Below are positions 6,393-10,715 of a stretch of DNA of 10,715 bases, one piece after another. A model generated the notes under the pieces. That model ran no database searches and had not been told where the DNA came from. It saw only the letters and a list, made by a program, of their open reading frames with translations. Source of the DNA: Glaciecola sp. UBA2563 (GTDB lineage Bacteria; Pseudomonadota; Gammaproteobacteria; Enterobacterales; Alteromonadaceae); the NCBI GenBank assembly GCA_002340325.1, contig DDLV01000163.1, positions 1-10,715 on the forward strand. Reading direction: 5' to 3'. A program made the position numbers and the translations under genes. Positions within the stretch are counted from its first letter, which is position 1; the number at the start of each line of letters is the position of its first letter.

Positions 6393-7232
6393 ATGAGAAT
6401 AATTTATAAGATTGCCGCTGGATTTAGTGCGCTAGTGATGGCGACACAAGCTTTTGCAATTGACGTTGAAAAAATGACCAGTGCATGTGTGAATCAAGGT
6501 GAAATATCTGCAGTTTGTAAGTGCTCTGCCACCATATTTGCACAAACTATCTCAGGCAAAGAACAAGGGGATGCGAATATATTGGTGGGAATGATGTCAA
6601 ACAAAAGTCCGCCGTCACCAAGCGTCATGTCTAAAATCGCACCACTGTTACAGCGTTATCAACAGATCGGGATGGAGTGTGCTATGAATCCAGATGTTAG
6701 TGATGAGGAAGAGGATAACTCAGGTAGCATCGGTGATTTATTACCAAAAGGATTACTGTCAGGTGATGAATTGTCAGACCTCGATGCGATTATGTCTGGT
6801 GAAGGCGACGTTATGGGAAACCTAAAGTCGCTCGATGCAAAAAATGAGCAGAAACGAAATGATGAAAGACAAGCGCGCAAAGCACAGGCGAGTGAAAAAG
6901 AAGCTGAAGTAGCATCGTTAAGAGAGAAAGTAAAAGCAGAGCGATACCGCCTTGAGCAAACCCCTATTTTGGATAAGTCAGTAGATGATTTTGAAAAGCT
7001 ACTTCGCATGAGAACTGAACTCTATGGTGATGAAAGTGATATTGCAGATTGCCTATGGAGTACATTAAAACAAGAGGCGGGAAATGATAAAGCAGGTGTT
7101 CTGACCGCTTATTTTGTGGCAACCGGTGGCGCAGACGGTGACCAGGTGCCAGAGCATAAGCCCTATATGGATAGTGCTTATCAAAAATATCAATCGTATA
7201 TGTCAGCAAGAGATAGCTGTTACGAGTTCTAA
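6393..7232 (+). CDS. Secreted protein of unknown function with CxC motif and charged helical middle
   Basis: The N-terminus is a clear Sec signal peptide (about residues 1-22, cleavage after AFA). The mature N-terminal domain has Cys32, then Cys42-x-Cys44 (ACVNQGEISAVCKC) and Cys96. This resembles a small periplasmic four-Cys helical module seen in proteobacterial hypothetical proteins, though I cannot name a family. A Glu/Ser-rich segment (about 101-145) leads into a strongly charged helix, probably a coiled coil (about 146-190). The C-terminal part (200-279) is helical and carries Cys220 and Cys276. Six mature cysteines suggest up to three disulfides in the periplasm or outside the cell. 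ATG at 6393 is chosen because it gives the complete signal peptide; the ribosome binding site is weak (AGAAG). The hydrolase gene follows about 80 bp later on the same strand. Confidence 0.8.
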   Translation: MRIIYKIAAGFSALVMATQAFAIDVEKMTSACVNQGEISAVCKCSATIFAQTISGKEQGDANILVGMMSNKSPPSPSVMSKIAPLLQRYQQIGMECAMNPDVSDEEEDNSGSIGDLLPKGLLSGDELSDLDAIMSGEGDVMGNLKSLDAKNEQKRNDERQARKAQASEKEAEVASLREKVKAERYRLEQTPILDKSVDDFEKLLRMRTELYGDESDIADCLWSTLKQEAGNDKAGVLTAYFVATGGADGDQVPEHKPYMDSAYQKYQSYMSARDSCYEF

Positions 7233-7288
7233 CGTAAAGTTGTTATTTGACTCTTATTTAGAAGGTAGCTCGCTTATATTACTTTACG
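7233..7288. repeat. 8-bp inverted repeat between the secreted protein and hydrolase genes
   Basis: CGTAAAGT (7233-7240), immediately after the stop codon, and ACTTTACG (7281-7288) are exact reverse complements with a 40-nt loop. No T-tract follows, so it is not a classical terminator. It may stabilise or process the transcript, or be chance. Confidence 0.2.
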
Positions 7289-7313
7289 CTTCACAAAAAT
7301 GGATGGTAGTGCA

Positions 7314-7862
7314 ATGTCAATAAACTTGACGAGTGACAACTCCCACGTATGTATCATTGATGTGCAGGGGCGGCTGGCAGAAGTTGTCGCTGATTCTGCT
7401 CTTATGTTTAAAAGTCTTGGAAAGCTGATTCAAGCGGCAAATTTAACAGAAGTAGATGTTACCTATGTTGAACATTGCGCCGATAAACTAGGCGCAACTC
7501 ATTCTGCAATATTGCCTTTGCTCAATGAAGCAAGTTGTCTTCATAAAGACACCTTTAGCGTTGCAAAATCACCATCATTTAGCGAACGATTCAGCGTATC
7601 AAAAGACAAGTATATCTTGGTGTGCGGCACTGAAGCGCATGTATGCGTGTATCAGTCAGTGCGCAACATGCTTGATTTAGGTTTTAACGTAATTGTGGTT
7701 GCAGACTGCATGAGTTCAAGAACGCGAAATGATAAACAGCTAGCAGTCAATCTTATGCAGCAAATGGGAGCTACCGTCATGTCAAGTGAAATGATCTGCT
7801 TTGATTGGATCGCGTCTCCTTCACATCCGAGCTTTGCTGAATTTATGAAGATAGTTAAATAA
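7314..7862 (+). CDS. Isochorismatase-like (cysteine hydrolase) family protein
   Basis: The product belongs to the isochorismatase-like alpha/beta hydrolases, cytoplasmic enzymes that include YcaC-type proteins. The catalytic triad is visible: Asp16 in IIDVQGRL, Lys78 in HKDTFSVAKSPSF, and Cys111 in CGTEAHVCVYQSV, with the usual His-Val (109-110) before the cysteine. VIVVADCMSSRTRND further on is also typical. A 182-residue length fits the family. True isochorismatases are longer and sit in siderophore operons; this one is more likely an amidase or hydrolase of unknown substrate. I chose ATG at 7314 because GGATGG lies 7 nt upstream. The ATG at 7299 (187 residues) has no ribosome binding site. 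It is flanked by two secreted-protein genes on the same strand with no obvious functional link. Confidence 0.9.
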   Translation: MSINLTSDNSHVCIIDVQGRLAEVVADSALMFKSLGKLIQAANLTEVDVTYVEHCADKLGATHSAILPLLNEASCLHKDTFSVAKSPSFSERFSVSKDKYILVCGTEAHVCVYQSVRNMLDLGFNVIVVADCMSSRTRNDKQLAVNLMQQMGATVMSSEMICFDWIASPSHPSFAEFMKIVK

Positions 7863-7943
7863 ATACCTAATATGGTGTATTCGACTTTCCTGATCTTTAG
7901 TATCCTACCTACACATGAAACGATAAATGAATGAGAATTCAAA

Positions 7944-8639
7944 ATGAACTTATTTTGCAAGGTCAACGCGATCGCTTTTTTGTCAATCGGATGGGTTGCG
8001 CATGTTTTAGCAAATCAGTGCTCAGTGATTACAGACCAAGATGAATTGAGTCAAATAAGAGAGAATGCTCAAATGTTTGGTAGTTACTCAGATGGATGGA
8101 TCTTGGCAGAAGAGGGGGAGATGCAATGTTTACCCTGGAAAGACAGCAATGACCTGCTTTGCACAACCAAAGGAGCTGCCACCTTAATTACAATGAATAA
8201 AAAACGTGATTTTGTCTCTGGCATTAGAGTCGTTGGCGATCAATACAGCGAGTTTTTTGCAAGAGACGACGGCAGTTTTGAATGTTCAGACACACAACAC
8301 AATGTGGCGGAGCTTAAAAAGCGTTTGGGACCACCTCAGGACGCCTGCAACATCTTTGATGATACCGTTCGAGTATATGAAACGATAGAGCAAAGTATCC
8401 TTGTCGAAGAGCAAAACGGTGCCAAGCTGTACAAAAAAGTAGGCAACATGAAATGCGAAAAAGACAAGGAAAATGCCATTGTCTGTCTTACTGATGACAG
8501 TGTCGAAGTGGTTTACGAAACACCTGGTGAACCACCGAAGGGCATTGAAACATTCGGCGTTGAAATGGTCGAGATGCGATTTGAACCAAGTGGTGGGTTA
8601 GGTTGCGGTTCGCTAGAAGAACTCCAAAGGTATCGTTAA
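7944..8639 (+). CDS. Secreted protein built from two tandem four-cysteine repeats, unknown function
   Basis: The N-terminus is a Sec signal peptide with likely cleavage after VLA (residue 23). The mature protein holds eight cysteines in two sets of four: 26, 62, 73, 114 and 135, 171, 181, 221. The gaps are 36, 11, 41 and 36, 10, 40, so the two halves are almost certainly an internal duplication. Sequence agreement is weak but visible: MQC then LLC against MKC then IVC, a hydrophobic strand series (SGIRVVG, IETFGVEMVEMRF), then GSFEC against GLGC. Each repeat could hold two disulfides and form a beta-rich domain. I do not recognise the family. The start is ATG at 7944, with a weak GAGA upstream. 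The gap to the hydrolase is 81 bp, and to the next gene 185 bp. Confidence 0.8.
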   Translation: MNLFCKVNAIAFLSIGWVAHVLANQCSVITDQDELSQIRENAQMFGSYSDGWILAEEGEMQCLPWKDSNDLLCTTKGAATLITMNKKRDFVSGIRVVGDQYSEFFARDDGSFECSDTQHNVAELKKRLGPPQDACNIFDDTVRVYETIEQSILVEEQNGAKLYKKVGNMKCEKDKENAIVCLTDDSVEVVYETPGEPPKGIETFGVEMVEMRFEPSGGLGCGSLEELQRYR

Positions 8640-8824
8640 ACAAATAGCGGATATCAACTTATGTGGGCAAAATGGCTAAAATGTCGAAGTCTCTGTTTCA
8701 AAACCTATTCTTTTCGCAATCAAATGTCCTAAAAAACGTTAAATTTTCGTTAACAAAGGCAATGATACTCTAAGGAGACAATGTAAACTATTTCAATTAA
8801 TTTACTGGTTTAAAAGGGCGATTT

Positions 8825-10624
8825 ATGCGAACTCAGCAAGACGTTATAAATAGTTTACCCGTGCATTTAAGACCGTTCGTCGCCATTCAAGATTATTCAA
8901 GGTATACGCCCCGCGATCAGGCCGTTTGGCGGTTTCTTTTGCACCAGTTAATAGAAAACTTAAGCGAAACGGCACACCCGCTTTATCTCGAGGGGTTGAA
9001 ACGCACGGGTATTAGTAAAGAGTACATACCAAAAGTCGAGGAAATGAACCAACAACTTGAAAAGATTGGTTGGCGAGCGGCTGTGGTCGATGGTTTTGTA
9101 CCACCTGCTATTTTTATCGAATTTTTAGCGCATCGCGTCCTTGTCGTTGCTGTCGATATTCGTTCATTTGAACATATGTTGTATACGCCTGCTCCGGATA
9201 TCATTCATGAGTCGGCAGGCCATGCACCTTTTATCATCGATGTGGACTATGCGGAATACTTGGAGCGTGTTGGTAACTTCGGGCGCCGGGTGATTACCAA
9301 TATTGGCGATCTTGAAATTTACGAAGCCATACGAGCCCTTTCTATAGTAAAAGAGTCTCCCACAGCAAGTAAGGAAGACGTTGTCAGTGCTGAAAGCGCA
9401 CTCACTGACACGATTGAGAAATACAAGAACGACGAACCTTCTGAGTCAGCGCTGTTATCGCGCTTACAATGGTGGACAACTGAATATGGATTAGTCGGCA
9501 CGCCAACCGATTATAAAATTTTCGGTGCTGGCTTGTTATCCTCGCTCGGCGAGAGCGTAAATTGTCTCAATGACGAGAGCGTCAAAAAGATTCCACTTAC
9601 GATAGACGCTATTGCGACTGACTATGATATTACCAACGAGCAACCTCATCTATTTGTTGCGCGCAACTGTCGCCACTTGTCTCAAATTGCAAAACAATTT
9701 GAACAGAGTATGTGTTACACAAAAGGTGGTTCGCAATCGCTTGAAATCGCGAAACGTTCGAAAACGGTAAATACCGCTGCGTACAATTCCGGGTTGGAAG
9801 TGAGCGGCGTCATCGACGATGTATTAAAAGATGCCACTGGAAAAGTAATTTTTTTTACTACGCAAGGCCCTACACAGTTGTCTTACAACGAAAAAGAACT
9901 CGTCGGACATGGCATAGCAAATCACACAGATGGATTCAGTAGTCCCGTGGGCAATATTCAAGCCATGGACAGGTGCTTGTCCTCTTACAGCATTGATGAC
10001 TTGACACTATTTGGCATCGAGATTGGCAAAAAAGTTACCCTCGAATATCTATCTGGGATCACCGTATCCGGGACATTAATCGCGATTTATCGACGCGATG
10101 GTAAAAACCTATTAATGACATTTGAAAAGTGCACGGTGTCGTCACTTGATAATGGAGTGTTATTTTCACCTGATTCTGGCGAGTATCACATGGCTGTAGG
10201 TGAAGATATTGTTTCTGTTTACGGCGGATCTGCCGACCAGGAAAACTATCCACTTTACGACAAGCCTGCAATAAGTGAATCATCTACACAATCGTCATGC
10301 GCTGAGAATGCAAATGGCGCCAATTATGATGCTGCTATAGTTGAAATATTCGATTTATATGCTGAACTTAGAGCATTGCGGAATGATAACAGTGTTGTTT
10401 CTAAAGATATTGATCTATTTATAAAGAAGGTGCTAAACGATAATTATGAAGAATGGTTGTTAATCTTTGAATTAATTGAATTATCAATAATAAAATCGGG
10501 TGATCATAAACTTAGGCAACGTTTATTTGAGATCATTAACATGTGTTTGGAAACAGCCAAACCGGACGATCGAACCCTAATTCAATATGGCCTCAATAGG
10601 CTAGCATCCATGGGTCGCACTTAA
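8825..10624 (+). CDS. Long-form aromatic amino acid hydroxylase (phenylalanine 4-monooxygenase-like)
   Basis: The N-terminal ~300 residues form a biopterin-dependent hydroxylase domain that should hydroxylate phenylalanine (or another aromatic amino acid) with O2, tetrahydropterin and Fe(II). Iron ligands are His128 and His133 in PDIIHESAGHAPF and Glu220 in WWTTEYGL. His133 to Glu220 is 87 residues, against about 40 in the short bacterial enzyme, because of an insertion (about 150-210) shared by the ~580-residue form found in Bacillus cereus group and others. Residues about 315-470 match the extra domain of that subfamily (SGLEVSGVIDDV, then HADGF-like NHTDGFSSPVG, VTLEYLSGITVSGTL). The C-terminal 110 residues are helical. 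AGGG lies about 8 nt before ATG 8825. No pterin-recycling dehydratase (phhB) or TyrR-type regulator gene is visible. A palindromic repeat starts 9 bp after the stop. Confidence 0.92.
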   Translation: MRTQQDVINSLPVHLRPFVAIQDYSRYTPRDQAVWRFLLHQLIENLSETAHPLYLEGLKRTGISKEYIPKVEEMNQQLEKIGWRAAVVDGFVPPAIFIEFLAHRVLVVAVDIRSFEHMLYTPAPDIIHESAGHAPFIIDVDYAEYLERVGNFGRRVITNIGDLEIYEAIRALSIVKESPTASKEDVVSAESALTDTIEKYKNDEPSESALLSRLQWWTTEYGLVGTPTDYKIFGAGLLSSLGESVNCLNDESVKKIPLTIDAIATDYDITNEQPHLFVARNCRHLSQIAKQFEQSMCYTKGGSQSLEIAKRSKTVNTAAYNSGLEVSGVIDDVLKDATGKVIFFTTQGPTQLSYNEKELVGHGIANHTDGFSSPVGNIQAMDRCLSSYSIDDLTLFGIEIGKKVTLEYLSGITVSGTLIAIYRRDGKNLLMTFEKCTVSSLDNGVLFSPDSGEYHMAVGEDIVSVYGGSADQENYPLYDKPAISESSTQSSCAENANGANYDAAIVEIFDLYAELRALRNDNSVVSKDIDLFIKKVLNDNYEEWLLIFELIELSIIKSGDHKLRQRLFEIINMCLETAKPDDRTLIQYGLNRLASMGRT

Positions 10625-10633
10625 CGCAAAAAA

Positions 10634-10715
10634 GGCGATGTTCCCGTTAATTTTTGTTGATGTAGTCCCTTAACACTTGATTATAGGAGTAGAACATTTG
10701 AAAGTCGCTGTAAAC
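10634..10715. repeat. Second, partial copy of the palindromic repeat element, inverted
   Basis: The last 82 bases align without gaps to the first 82 bases of the reverse complement of 5980-6192, counted from GGC. I count 65 of 82 identical by hand. The outer-arm part differs at 3 of 28 positions and the inner-arm part at 3 of 22, and the last 11 bases (TCGCTGTAAAC) are identical. The linker between arms is poorly conserved (10 of 21). The copy starts 9 bp after the hydroxylase stop and is cut by the window end. Confidence 0.8.

Noticed and set aside
8782..8806. TyrR/PhhR-like box (TGTAAA and TTTACT) before the hydroxylase gene
   Set aside because: The half-sites are 13 bp apart, whereas TyrR boxes have a 6-bp gap; one half-site also has a mismatch.

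Overview
The window looks like a stretch of chromosome from a marine-type gammaproteobacterium, most likely in or near the Alteromonadales. This is an inference from family content: a MASE2-type diguanylate cyclase, a DamX/SPOR-like protein, a long-form aromatic amino acid hydroxylase, several small secreted Cys-rich proteins, and A+T-rich intergenic DNA. No rRNA, tRNA, CRISPR array, phage module or intact insertion sequence was seen.

Layout. At the left edge is the 3' part of an AraC-family regulator (+), which meets a membrane diguanylate cyclase (-) tail to tail, 3 bp apart. A short (+) pair follows: a membrane-anchored DUF6090-like protein and a small anchored protein with a possible thioredoxin-like fold (1828-2985). 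The pair overlaps the 3' end of a DamX-like SPOR protein (-, 2965-4209) by 21 bp. Upstream on the same strand is an unrecognised 225-residue soluble protein (4443-5120). Its C-terminal half has strand and motif patterns that resemble the gasdermin pore-forming domain. Next come a tiny TRASH/YHS-like metal-binding protein (+, 5382-5573) and an orphan CHMI/HpaF-family tautomerase (-, 5612-5965).

From 5980 to 6192 lies a striking 213-bp nearly palindromic element: perfect 34-bp terminal arms, perfect 22-bp inner arms and an internal 9-bp hairpin. The first 82 bases of a second, diverged copy begin at 10634 and run off the window end, in the opposite orientation. Between the copies are four (+) genes: a secreted Cys protein with a charged middle (6393-7232), an isochorismatase-like hydrolase (7314-7862), a secreted protein made of two four-Cys repeats (7944-8639) and a long-form aromatic amino acid hydroxylase (8825-10624).

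The genes do not form one evident pathway; most look like independent housekeeping or accessory loci. The observations most worth following are the gasdermin-like candidate with an inverted repeat beside its ribosome binding site, the palindromic element family, and the internally duplicated Cys-rich secreted protein. All assignments come from reading the sequence by eye; no database search or structure prediction was run.
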